From: Streptomyces sp. L-9-10
GTDB lineage: Bacteria; Actinomycetota; Actinomycetes; Streptomycetales; Streptomycetaceae
DNA: 64,000 nucleotides
NCBI RefSeq assembly: GCF_004151105.1
Contig: NZ_PHRF01000146.1
Coordinates: 115,412 to 179,411 of the forward strand
Reading direction: 5' to 3'
Shown: one piece after another, positions 37,735 through 46,805 of the stretch
Layout of the letters: each line of letters starts with the position of its first letter
Numbering within the stretch: the first letter of the stretch is position 1
Program-made: the position numbers and the translations under genes
The notes under the pieces: generated by a model
Told to the model about the DNA's origin: nothing
Seen by the model: only the letters and a program-made list of their open reading frames with translations
The model's database searches: none

Positions 37735-38826
37735 TCAGGAGGTTCGGGTGACCACGGCGGTCGCCATGGTCCTCAGAACGGTGACGGCCGCGGGCCGGAG
37801 GGGTGCGTGGTGGAGGGCGGCCAGCGCTTGCTCGTATCGTTCACTGATCAGGTTCTCGACGGTGGCCCGCGCCCCGGTGTCGGTGAGGACCTGGCGCATC
37901 TCCGAGGCCTGGGTGGAAGTGAGGGCCTGGTTGCCGAGGCCGTCGTGCAGGACCCGTGCCTGTGCTGGAGTGGCGCGCTGGAACGCGGTGGCGGCCAGTA
38001 CGGTGTGTTTGCCTTCGCGGAAGTCGTCCAGGACGGACTTTCCGGTGCGCTCGGGTGCTCCGTACACGCCCAGCAGGTCGTCGCGCAGCTGGAACGCCTC
38101 GCCCAGCGGCAGGGCGTACGCGGACAGTGCCGCGAGCAGCGTCGGGTCGGCTCCGGCGAGGTGCGCACCGAGCTGCAAGGGGCGCTCGCAGGTGTACTTG
38201 GCCGTCTTGTAGCGGATGACGCGCCGCGCCGTACGGGGGTCGGGGAGGGCGGGGAAGGCCGGTCCCGCGTTGACGAGGTCGAGGTACTGTCCGACGAGAG
38301 TTTCGGTGCGCAGGGTGTTGAGCAGGGGCCAGGCCCGGCCGAGATGCCCGTCGGCGTGGCAGGGATCGGTGGGGCAGAGGAGTTCGTAGGACCAGCCCAG
38401 TGCGAGGTCGCCCAGGAGGATCGCGGCGTTGATGCCGAGGGTGTCGGCGTCGTCCCGTTCCGGGTGGCGAGCGGCGAGACAGCGGTGAGCGGTGGGTTTT
38501 CCCCGCCGGGTCTCCGAGGCGTCCATGATGTCGTCGTGGATCAGCGCGAAGAGGTGGAACAGTTCCAGTGAGGCCGCCACCCGCCAGAGCGCCGGCGACG
38601 GCGGCCGGTCGCTCACCGCCTGCCAGCCGAGGACGCACAGCACGGGCCGGATCCGTTTGCCTCCGGCGGCGATCATGTCGCGTAACAGGGTGGTGAACAG
38701 GGTGATCTCGGGCAGGTCGGTCGCGTTGCGGGTCTGCTCGTCGAGGAACTCGTACAGCAGCGTCTCGACGACCGCGGGTACGCGTTCGGGATCCAGGGAC
38801 GAATATGACGTCGTCGCGGCGATCAC
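37735..38826 (-). CDS. Polyprenyl (geranylgeranyl-type) diphosphate synthase
   Basis: 363 aa. The first aspartate-rich motif is HDDIMDASETRRG and the second is DDLLGVYG, with GGKRIRP upstream, all diagnostic of trans-isoprenyl diphosphate synthases. The residue five before the first motif is Phe (FALIHDD), which argues for a short-chain product such as FPP or GGPP, but chain length is not certain. Its ATG overlaps the ispG stop by 4 bp, making it the third gene of a dxs-ispG operon. Precursor supply for a terpenoid is the obvious role. Confidence 0.92.
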   Translation of the reverse strand: MIAATTSYSSLDPERVPAVVETLLYEFLDEQTRNATDLPEITLFTTLLRDMIAAGGKRIRPVLCVLGWQAVSDRPPSPALWRVAASLELFHLFALIHDDIMDASETRRGKPTAHRCLAARHPERDDADTLGINAAILLGDLALGWSYELLCPTDPCHADGHLGRAWPLLNTLRTETLVGQYLDLVNAGPAFPALPDPRTARRVIRYKTAKYTCERPLQLGAHLAGADPTLLAALSAYALPLGEAFQLRDDLLGVYGAPERTGKSVLDDFREGKHTVLAATAFQRATPAQARVLHDGLGNQALTSTQASEMRQVLTDTGARATVENLISERYEQALAALHHAPLRPAAVTVLRTMATAVVTRTS

Positions 38827-39971
38827 GGGGTACCTCCCAGGTCGGTGAGTTTCAGGGCCTCTTCCAGGAGGGCTTCGACGATCCGGCTCTCGGGGACGGT
38901 GCGGATGGCTTTGCCCTGGGCGAAGATCTGGCCCTTGCCATTGCCGGACGAGACGCCGAGGTCGGCCTCGCGGGATTCGCCGGGCCCGTTGACGACGCAG
39001 CCCATGACCGCGATGCGCAAGGGGTGGGGGAAGCCGTCGAAGGCCGCCTCGACCTGCGCGGCCAGTTTGTGGATGTCGACTTGCAGCCTGCCGCAGCCGG
39101 GGCAGGAGACGATCTCCAGTTTGCGCGGGCGCAGTCCGAGTGAGGACAGGATGTGGCAGCCGGCCTTGACCTGTTCGACCGGGTCGGTGGACAGGGAGAC
39201 ACGGATGGTGTCGCCGATGCCCTCGCTGAGGAGGATCCCGAACGCGACCGCTGTCTTGATCGATCCCTGCATCGCGGTGCCCGCTTCGGTGACGCCCAGG
39301 TGCAGCGGGTAGTCACACCGTTCGGCGAGCTGCCGGTAGGCGGCGATGACCGTGAGCGGGTCGTGGTGCTTCACCGCGATCTTCAGTTCCTGGAAGCCGT
39401 GTTCCTCGAACAGACCGCACTCCCACAGCGCGGACTCCACCAGCGCTTCGGGGGTGGCCTTCCCGTGTTTGGCGAGGAGCCGCGGATCGAGGGAGCCGGC
39501 GTTGACACCGATACGGATCGGCACTCCAGCGGCCGTGGCGGCGAGGGAGATCTCGGCGATCTTGTCGTCGAACTTCTTGATGTTGCCGGGATTCACGCGG
39601 ACCGCGGCGCAGCCGGCGTCGATGGCCTGGAAGACATAGCGGGGCTGGAAGTGGATGTCCGCGATCACCGGGATCGGAGACTTCGCCACGATCCGGGGAA
39701 GGACGTCGGCGTCGTCCTGCGAGGGCACGGCCACCCGGATGATGTCGCAGCCCGCGGCGGTGACTTCGGCGATCTGCCGCAGGGTGGCGTCCACGTCGGC
39801 GGTCGGGGTGGTGGTCATCGTCTGCACCGTGATCGGTGCGCCTCCACCGACGGCGACGCCGCCCACCTGGATCTGCCGCGTGGGGCGGCGCACCGGTTCC
39901 GGTGAAGGGCGGGCTTCCGTGGTGGGGCGTCGGCCGGGCAGGGCGGGGCTGGGGAGATCGACGGCGGTCAT
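38823..39971 (-). CDS. ispG: 4-hydroxy-3-methylbut-2-enyl diphosphate synthase
   Basis: 382 aa, typical for actinobacterial IspG (GcpE). The [4Fe-4S] ligands are visible as SCPGCGR and MGCVVNGPGE, with the conserved RVNPGNI and RIGVNAGSLD regions of the TIM barrel. It performs the penultimate MEP-pathway step, reducing MEcPP to HMBPP. The start at 39971 overlaps the dxs stop as ATGA, and the stop overlaps the next gene as ATGA, so translation is coupled on both sides. Most streptomycetes also have a housekeeping ispG; this copy is probably pathway-dedicated. Confidence 0.95.
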   Translation of the reverse strand: MTAVDLPSPALPGRRPTTEARPSPEPVRRPTRQIQVGGVAVGGGAPITVQTMTTTPTADVDATLRQIAEVTAAGCDIIRVAVPSQDDADVLPRIVAKSPIPVIADIHFQPRYVFQAIDAGCAAVRVNPGNIKKFDDKIAEISLAATAAGVPIRIGVNAGSLDPRLLAKHGKATPEALVESALWECGLFEEHGFQELKIAVKHHDPLTVIAAYRQLAERCDYPLHLGVTEAGTAMQGSIKTAVAFGILLSEGIGDTIRVSLSTDPVEQVKAGCHILSSLGLRPRKLEIVSCPGCGRLQVDIHKLAAQVEAAFDGFPHPLRIAVMGCVVNGPGESREADLGVSSGNGKGQIFAQGKAIRTVPESRIVEALLEEALKLTDLGGTP

Positions 39972-41815
39972 CGGCGGTTCCCGTCGGGAGCAGGGACGTG
40001 GGGGGTGTACAGCGGTTTGCCCGCGCGGGCGCGCAGCACGGCGTGGATGATCTGGGCGGTGCTCAGGCCCGCTTCGGTGAGGAGGGGGTCGCGGCCACCG
40101 TGGGGGAGGAACGCGGTGGGCAGACCGAGGGTGTGCACAGGCGTGGTGACGGCGTGATCGCGTACCGCTTGGGACAGGAGACCGCCGGCGCCGTTGGCGC
40201 GCAGGCTGTCCTCGACGGTGACGACGAGCCGGTGCGTGGACGCCAGGTGCAGGAGTTCGGGCGCGATGGGGAGCCCCCAGCGGGGGTCGGCGACCGTGAC
40301 CCCGACGCCCCGCGTGGTCAGGGCCGCGGCCGCCTCCAGGCACGGACCGGCGAGTGGGCCGTGAGCGACGAGCAGGACGTCGCGGATCCCGGAGGCGGAC
40401 AGGACGTCGACGGGGCCCTCTCTGCGCAGGGCCGCGATGTTGTCGCCGACCGTGGCTTTGGGGAACCGCACCGCGGTCGGGCCGTCCCGGTGGCCGACCG
40501 CTTCGCGCAGCAGCTCGCGCAGCTGCGCGGCGTCGCGCGGGACGGCCAGACGCAGGCCGGGAACGGCCGCCAGGAGCGCGGGATCCCACATACCGTGATG
40601 CGACGGTCCATCGGGGCCGGTGATGCCGGCCCGGTCCAGGACGAACGTCACCGCCAACCGGTGCAACGCGACATCCATCAGCACCTGGTCGAAGGCCCGG
40701 TTCAGGAAGGTGGCATAGACGGCGACGACCGGGTGCAGGCCCGCCATCGCCATCCCCGCGGCGGAGGCCACGGCGTGCTGCTCGGCGATCCCCACGTCGA
40801 AGAACCGGCCGGGGAACCGCTCCCCGAAGGGGGCCAGACCGGTGGGCCCGCCCATCGCGGCCGTGATCGCCACCAAGTCCGTACGCTCCGAACCCAGTTC
40901 TCCCAGCGCTTCGGAGAACACGCTGGTCCAGGACGGACGCGCCGGACCGGGGGAAGGTACGGAGGGCCCGACCGCGTGCAACCGGTCCGCCGCGTCCTCT
41001 TCGGCCGGCGTGTGGCCTCTGCCCTTGGCCGTGACCGCGTGCACCACCACGGGACGGCGCAACGCTCTCGCCCGGACCAGCGTCTTCCCCAGCGCCTCGG
41101 TGTCGTGGCCGTCCACCGGGCCGACGTACGCGAGCCCCAGGCCGGTGAACACATTGCGGCACACCGCCGCCTCGCCTCCGGCCCGCAACTCCGCGAGATG
41201 TGTCGCGATGCCGCCGGTCGTGGGGGCGTAGGACCGCCCGTTGTCGTTGAGGACCACGATCACCGGACGCTCCTGCGCGGCGCCGAGGTTGTTCAACGCC
41301 TCCCAGGCCATGCCGCCGGTCAGAGCGCCGTCTCCCACCACTGCCACGACGCACCCCGTGTCTCCGGACAAGAGGCGGGCCTTGGCGATGCCGTCGGCGT
41401 AGGACAGGGCGGTGGAGGCGTGGGAGTTCTCGATCCAGTCATGCGGGGATTCGGCCCGTGAGGGGTATCCGGACAAGCCGCCCGCCTGCCGCAGGCCGTC
41501 GAAATCCTCGCGGCGGCCGGTCAGCAGCTTGTGGACGTACGCCTGATGCCCGGTGTCGAACAGGACGACGTCGCCGGCTTCGACGTCGAAGACCCGGTGC
41601 ACCGCCAGCGTCAGCTCCACCACCCCGAGGTTCGAACCGAGATGGCCGCCCGTCGCGGTCACCTTGTCGATCAGGAAGTCCCGGATCTCCGCGGCGAGTT
41701 GCCCCAGCCGGGCCGCCGGCAGGCGGCGGACGTCGCGAGGCGTGGCGACCGATTCCAGGAGCCGGCCCGCCGGTCCGGACGACTGGAGGGTGTGGGGTGC
41801 GGCGGTGGTGACCAT
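39968..41815 (-). CDS. dxs: 1-deoxy-D-xylulose-5-phosphate synthase
   Basis: 615 aa. It has the thiamine diphosphate motif GDGALTGGMAWEALNNLG, the active-site region DTGHQAYVHKLLTGR, GGHLGSNLGVVELT, DRAGITGPDGPSHHGMWD and a C-terminal transketolase domain. It condenses pyruvate and glyceraldehyde-3-phosphate, the flux-controlling entry to the MEP pathway. The ATG at 41815 (MVTTAAPHT) is chosen because GAAAGG lies upstream and family members start here; 41893 would add 26 residues. It is the first gene of the dxs-ispG-polyprenyl synthase operon. Confidence 0.95.
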   Translation of the reverse strand: MVTTAAPHTLQSSGPAGRLLESVATPRDVRRLPAARLGQLAAEIRDFLIDKVTATGGHLGSNLGVVELTLAVHRVFDVEAGDVVLFDTGHQAYVHKLLTGRREDFDGLRQAGGLSGYPSRAESPHDWIENSHASTALSYADGIAKARLLSGDTGCVVAVVGDGALTGGMAWEALNNLGAAQERPVIVVLNDNGRSYAPTTGGIATHLAELRAGGEAAVCRNVFTGLGLAYVGPVDGHDTEALGKTLVRARALRRPVVVHAVTAKGRGHTPAEEDAADRLHAVGPSVPSPGPARPSWTSVFSEALGELGSERTDLVAITAAMGGPTGLAPFGERFPGRFFDVGIAEQHAVASAAGMAMAGLHPVVAVYATFLNRAFDQVLMDVALHRLAVTFVLDRAGITGPDGPSHHGMWDPALLAAVPGLRLAVPRDAAQLRELLREAVGHRDGPTAVRFPKATVGDNIAALRREGPVDVLSASGIRDVLLVAHGPLAGPCLEAAAALTTRGVGVTVADPRWGLPIAPELLHLASTHRLVVTVEDSLRANGAGGLLSQAVRDHAVTTPVHTLGLPTAFLPHGGRDPLLTEAGLSTAQIIHAVLRARAGKPLYTPHVPAPDGNRR

Positions 41816-42201
41816 GGGTGTGTGCCTTTCACCCGGGGGCTGGGGACGAACGAGGTTCCGCGCAGACCCGGGACGGGCGACCATGCTGGGCATGCTCCTG
41901 ACAGCATGAGGTCATAGGTCCCCCGCGTGTACAGGTGGCATATGACCAGCGCGCGAGGGCTGCCACGACCTACGAAGTGCGCCACAGCGCAGCCGGGACT
42001 CCCCGCAACCGGCCTTCACGCCCCGCGGTGGCCGTGCTCACCGACTGACCGCGCGCGTGGGCGACCCCGGCAGCGGCGGAACACTTCAGACCGGCGACTC
42101 GACCTGACGCGCCCTCTCCAGGCGGTGCCCCCGTCCGGGGACACTGCCGACAGACCCGGCAACAGCACTGTCCCGCCCGGCAGTCCCGGTCCCCCGCCGG
42201 C
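41816..42201. other. Intergenic region with presumed dxs operon promoter
   Basis: About 385 bp between the dxs start and the stop of the upstream protease-STAND gene, both on the minus strand. It should contain the dxs promoter and the terminator of the upstream gene. No convincing hairpin or operator was found; the right half is Pro/Gly-codon-like GC-rich sequence without a supported ORF. Confidence 0.4.
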
Positions 42202-45200
42202 TCAGTCGCAGACCCCGTCCGTCCTGCTGCCCGGCGGAGCCAGGTCCTTCTCCCCCGACGAGAGGCCGCGCCCCGCTGTCGCGCACAGCTTCTCCAGCCA
42301 TCGCTCCGGATCGAGTTCGAGGATGTGGCCGTCCGACCCGTCGACCAGACCCATGAACGCGCCGTCCGCGGTGAGATCGGCGGTCGCGCCGTACCCCGGT
42401 GTGAAGCGGTAGCGCTCGGTGCCGCCGCGGACATCCCAGGCGGTGTACTCGTTCAGCGTGCTCTGGGTGCTCAGAGTGGACTCCGAGGAGAAGGCGCTGA
42501 GCCATTGGACCCCCCGGTACGCCAGCGGCTCGAGCCACTTGTCCTCGCCCTCCTTGTCCATGTCCCACACCCGTACGCCGCCGTCGTAGTCCAGCACCGC
42601 GAGGAGCCGTCCCGTCGGGTCGAAGCCCAACTGCTTGACGACACCGAACTCCCTGCTGTCGATCGAACCGACCTCCCGGCCTTCTTCGAAGTCCCAGATC
42701 ACGATGTCGTACTTCCCGGCGGGTGTGCGCACCGCCGCCTGCCCGTGCCCCGGGCGGGCCACCGCCCAGGTGCCGGCGGCCGCGAACGAGACCTCGACCG
42801 ACTCCTGGGCCCTGGGCCGGTAGGCCGTGCCCGCTTCCCGGCCCCGCGCCAGGTCCCATCGCACGACGTACGACAACGCCGAGATCACCACATGCTCCGG
42901 GCCGTCGAAGGTGATGTTGACCCACGCCGGCGTGCGCCCGGAACGCGGGTCCGGGGCCGTGGGATCGATGTCCGGCGGTCGCGGCAGATCGATCGCGTCC
43001 CGCTCTTTCAGCGTGCTCCCGTCCATTTCCCAGACCAGGACGGTGCGGCCGTCCGCCGCCGGTGTGAGGACCCGTGTGCCGTCCGGGCTGTACGCGCCGT
43101 ACTGGGCGGCCAGCGGACGGGACGGCCGCACGGCGGCCAGCAGTCTGTGCGTCCGCAGGTCCCACAGGCGCAGCCCCTCACCGTTGGCGTCGACGCTGAT
43201 GACACGGTTGTGGTCGGCGTCGACGGTCCTGATCCGGGCGGTGAGCATGGCGCTGTCGAACGCGGACGGCTCCGGAACCCGTGCCACCATGACCGTCGCC
43301 CCGACCCCGACCACGGCCCGGAGCTTCTCGGGCGGGCCGGTGAGCGCCACGGCGGGCAACTGTGAGCTGCCCGTGAACGATTCGTCCTGCTGTGCGGGCG
43401 CGGGCAGGTCAAGGGTGCTGGGGCGCCCCGCGACCAGGTCGAGGACCAGGAACCGGAACCGGCCGAGCGAGGTACCGAAGCGCTGTACCGGGTTGATGAG
43501 GAAACGCCCGGACCGGTCCAGGCGCGGCACGTACAGCGGGCAGACCAGGCCCAGTTGCCGCGTGCTGTACTGATGGCGCACTTTCGGCGTACCGGTCAGG
43601 TCCCAGGACTGCAGGAACCCTTCCGGGGTGCACCGCACCAGCGTCCGGCCGTCGCCGCTGACCGTGACGGCGCCGGTCCGGTCCGCTCCCCACGTCGCCG
43701 AGTCCCGTTGGCCGTTACCGAGGTTCCAGCGGACCAGGCGGCCCTCGGCCCCTTCGGCCGCGCCTTCCTGAGTGATCCGGCCGATCACTGTGTCCTCCGG
43801 TCCGAACCACGCCTCGGCCGTCTCCCATCCGTCCGGTGCGCGCAGCGCCTTGCCCACGCGCCGGCCGCTCCGGGACTCCCAGGCCAGGACCCCTTCGCCG
43901 GGCAGTGCGGCGAGGACTCTGCGCCCGGTGCCGTCGAAGCGGAGGTCGGCGGCGGCGCGAGCGTTCTTCCGTACGGCGTCGCCGTCCCGCAGGACCACCG
44001 TGCGCCAGTCGCCTTCGTCTCCATCTCCCTCCCCGTCCCCGTCCCCGTGCTCCGGAGGGATTCCCAGGGACACCTTCCCGTTGGTGGACGCCCGCGCGGA
44101 GATGCGGCCGTCGGGCGAGAGCGTGACGATTCTCGATCCTGACGGCAGTCCGCGCTCGTGCACCTCGTCCGTGCCGAGCGTCAGACCGACGACGTCACCG
44201 GAGGTCATGCCCACGTTGATCCGCTTGCCGTCCTCGCTCATCGCGACATCGCGGACCGGAGCGTGGTTGTCCCACACCACCCGCTCCACGTGGCGCAGCC
44301 GAAGATACTGCCTGATCAACGCGGTCCTGGCCTCCGGCTCCTGGGCCGTCCGATAGGCCGCCCCCGAGAACAGCGCCGATGTCACCACCGACACGTCGTC
44401 GAGCTGTTCGGCCCGTACCGCCAACTGCTCGGACGCCGCCCGCCGCAGTTGTCCGTCGAGCTCCGCGTTGCGCGACAAGAAGAGCCCGGAGGCGACCACG
44501 GCGAGCACCGTCAGGACGGCGAGTCCGCCGATGAACCAGCGCTTCTGCCGCACCCGCCGCCGGACACGCTCCTCGCGCGCCGCCCGCCTCGCGACCGAGC
44601 GGTCGATGAACTGCCGCTCCGTTCCGGTCAGTTCGGGCCCCCGAAGCTCCATCCACTGTTCCGCCTCCGTGAGCGGCTCGCCTTCCAGGAGCTGCTCACG
44701 TTCCACGTCGTGCCGCAACTCCGCCCGCCAGGCCAGGAATTTCCGGTCCTGCCGCACCCGCTCCTCGAGCCGCTTCCAGGCGCCGATCAGTGCCTCGTGT
44801 GCCAGTTCGACGGTCACCGCGTCCCCGTCACCGCCCCGCAGTACGAGCAGCCGCCGCTCGGCGAGCGCGGTCGCGATCCGCCACCGCTCCGCGCCCGCCT
44901 CGTCCCGGCTCAGGGCGTTGCGCATCGGGGCCTCGCCGCCCGGCAGAAACCGGACGAGATCGGTGAGCAGCCGCATGGCCTCGGTCTCGTCGGCCTCGCG
45001 GACGCACTGCCCCCAGACGGTCTCGGCGTACCGTCCCAACGCGCCCTGGACGCCTCCGACTTCACGGTACGTGGCGAATCTCAGCCGCCCCACGGCCTGC
45101 CCGTCCCACAGCTGCGCCATGACGAAGCCCAGCAGTGGCAGCGCGCCGGGACCGTCTCCCGCGTCGTCGAGCATCCGTTCCGCGAGCCCGTCGTCGTACG

Positions 45201-46518
45201 TCACGGCAGGCGTCGCCTCAAGCGGGCGGCGGATCACCTGCTCCAGCTGCGCGCGGGACATCGGGGGGAGAAACCGCACCTGGCCGCGGCCGAGTGCCGG
45301 GCCGAGCAGCGGATGGCTGAGGGCCACGTCCGTGAAGTCCGACCTGAGGGTGACACACACCCGCAGTCCGTCGGGCTGGTGCACGGGAAACAGCAGCCGT
45401 ACGGCCTCCTCGACCTCGTGGTCCGGTCCGGCGAGCAGTTCTTCGCCTTGATCGAGCAGGACGAGCAGCCGCCGCTCCCGCTCCCCGCCGGTCATGCGCA
45501 GGGCGTCCATGAGGCCGCGCTCGGCGAGGAGTTCCTCCAGCTGCCGCACCTCCTGGGCCCGTGCGGCTCCGCGCAGCCGGGGACGTACGGCCGTTACCAG
45601 CTCCGAGGCGAGGGCCGCCCGCAGGGAGACGCCCTCACCCGGGCGCACCACCAGCACGGCATGGCCCCGCTCGCGCAGCCGCGGCACCACGCCTGCGCGG
45701 GCGAGCGAGGACTTGCCGCAGCCGGAGGGACCGACGAGGGTGACGCACGGGTGTGAGCCGGCGAGCAGCGCGGTGACGTCGGCGATGTCGTCCTGCCGCC
45801 CGAAGTAGACGTCCGCGTCGGCCTCTTGGAAGGTGGACAGGCCGCGGAACGGGGACGCGGGGCGGACCACGGGCGCCAGTTCGGGCAGTTCACCGACCAG
45901 CGTGCGGGTGGGTATCAGAAAGCTCTGCCGGACTCCCCCGGGCTGGATCACGACGACCATGCCGGCCACGGCCCGCAGTTGTTCGTCCCAGACCGGGCTG
46001 CCGCTGAACCCCTCCTCGACGGGTACGCCGTGCGGATCCGCCTGGGACAGCTGCACCCAGCCCTCCGCGGTGCCGCCGCGCAGCCTTCCGTAGTGCCAGA
46101 CGCCGCCCGGGGAGCGGCGCGGGAAGCCCGGCACGCGTACGTCGTGGCCCCATACCCGCTCGGTGTCGGCCATGTTCAGCGGGCGGGCCCCGGGTATCGG
46201 CGTACGCAGCCGGAGGACCGCGATGTCGCCGGTCTGGTCCGCCCGTACCGGAACCCAGCGCTCGACCTCCGCCGCGCTGCAGCCGTCGGCGAAGGGCAGG
46301 TCGACGAAGACCTCGGTGCCCGCGACCACTTCGTCCTCGCGGGGCCGGTCAAGGGCGTCGTTCACCACATGGGCGCAGGTCAGCACCAGTTCGGGGGCGA
46401 CGAGAAAGCCGGCGCCCGCGATCTCGCCGCCGGGGCCCGTGACCCGGACCACGGCCGCGGCCAGTGCCTCTTCGGGGCTTCGCGACCCTGCCCCCGTGCC
46501 CGTCTCCGCAGCCGTCAC
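42202..46518 (-). CDS. Trypsin-like protease/STAND NTPase/WD-repeat fusion protein
   Basis: 1438 aa from a GTG with GGAGG six bases upstream. Residues about 20-210 form a trypsin-like protease with a complete triad: His in LTCAHVV, Asp in GDIAVLRL and Ser in GFSGSPVW. Residues about 225-620 form a STAND-type NTPase, starting FRGLSTFQEADADVYFGR, with Walker A GPSGCGKSS and Walker B LLVLLDQGEELL. A single membrane-spanning segment follows near residue 660 (WFIGGLAVLTVLAVVASGLFL). The rest is a WD-like beta-propeller (GAYSPDGTRVLTPAADGRTV, DYDGGVRVWDMD). This fits a ligand-sensing, NTP-gated protease of the kind proposed for biological conflict or stress signalling. Its target and trigger are unknown. 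Confidence 0.9.
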   Translation of the reverse strand: MTAAETGTGAGSRSPEEALAAAVVRVTGPGGEIAGAGFLVAPELVLTCAHVVNDALDRPREDEVVAGTEVFVDLPFADGCSAAEVERWVPVRADQTGDIAVLRLRTPIPGARPLNMADTERVWGHDVRVPGFPRRSPGGVWHYGRLRGGTAEGWVQLSQADPHGVPVEEGFSGSPVWDEQLRAVAGMVVVIQPGGVRQSFLIPTRTLVGELPELAPVVRPASPFRGLSTFQEADADVYFGRQDDIADVTALLAGSHPCVTLVGPSGCGKSSLARAGVVPRLRERGHAVLVVRPGEGVSLRAALASELVTAVRPRLRGAARAQEVRQLEELLAERGLMDALRMTGGERERRLLVLLDQGEELLAGPDHEVEEAVRLLFPVHQPDGLRVCVTLRSDFTDVALSHPLLGPALGRGQVRFLPPMSRAQLEQVIRRPLEATPAVTYDDGLAERMLDDAGDGPGALPLLGFVMAQLWDGQAVGRLRFATYREVGGVQGALGRYAETVWGQCVREADETEAMRLLTDLVRFLPGGEAPMRNALSRDEAGAERWRIATALAERRLLVLRGGDGDAVTVELAHEALIGAWKRLEERVRQDRKFLAWRAELRHDVEREQLLEGEPLTEAEQWMELRGPELTGTERQFIDRSVARRAAREERVRRRVRQKRWFIGGLAVLTVLAVVASGLFLSRNAELDGQLRRAASEQLAVRAEQLDDVSVVTSALFSGAAYRTAQEPEARTALIRQYLRLRHVERVVWDNHAPVRDVAMSEDGKRINVGMTSGDVVGLTLGTDEVHERGLPSGSRIVTLSPDGRISARASTNGKVSLGIPPEHGDGDGEGDGDEGDWRTVVLRDGDAVRKNARAAADLRFDGTGRRVLAALPGEGVLAWESRSGRRVGKALRAPDGWETAEAWFGPEDTVIGRITQEGAAEGAEGRLVRWNLGNGQRDSATWGADRTGAVTVSGDGRTLVRCTPEGFLQSWDLTGTPKVRHQYSTRQLGLVCPLYVPRLDRSGRFLINPVQRFGTSLGRFRFLVLDLVAGRPSTLDLPAPAQQDESFTGSSQLPAVALTGPPEKLRAVVGVGATVMVARVPEPSAFDSAMLTARIRTVDADHNRVISVDANGEGLRLWDLRTHRLLAAVRPSRPLAAQYGAYSPDGTRVLTPAADGRTVLVWEMDGSTLKERDAIDLPRPPDIDPTAPDPRSGRTPAWVNITFDGPEHVVISALSYVVRWDLARGREAGTAYRPRAQESVEVSFAAAGTWAVARPGHGQAAVRTPAGKYDIVIWDFEEGREVGSIDSREFGVVKQLGFDPTGRLLAVLDYDGGVRVWDMDKEGEDKWLEPLAYRGVQWLSAFSSESTLSTQSTLNEYTAWDVRGGTERYRFTPGYGATADLTADGAFMGLVDGSDGHILELDPERWLEKLCATAGRGLSSGEKDLAPPGSRTDGVCD

Positions 46519-46805
46519 CGCGACCTCCGCCCCCGTGTGACCCCTGATGGGTCAACTCCCCTGCCGAGTATTCCCGTTGAGGTCCGCGCGGTCACTTCTG
46601 TTCCGGATCGGGATGACCGCGGAGCCGGGCTACTTCAGCTCCATCGCCCGAACCCCTCCCCACCACTCAACGGGACGCCACCGCATGAGTGGCCGTGGCA
46701 GGTTCCGTCGCGCCGGCCGGCCCACATCACGCGCGGGCGCGGACGAGAACACGGATGGCGTGTGGGTGTCGTGTCTGGCGGACTCCGGCGTCGTGGTGAG
46801 CGGCT

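Noticed and set aside
42100..42200. GC-rich hairpin after the protease-STAND gene
   Set aside because: Repeated CCCGGC words exist but do not form a long continuous stem.
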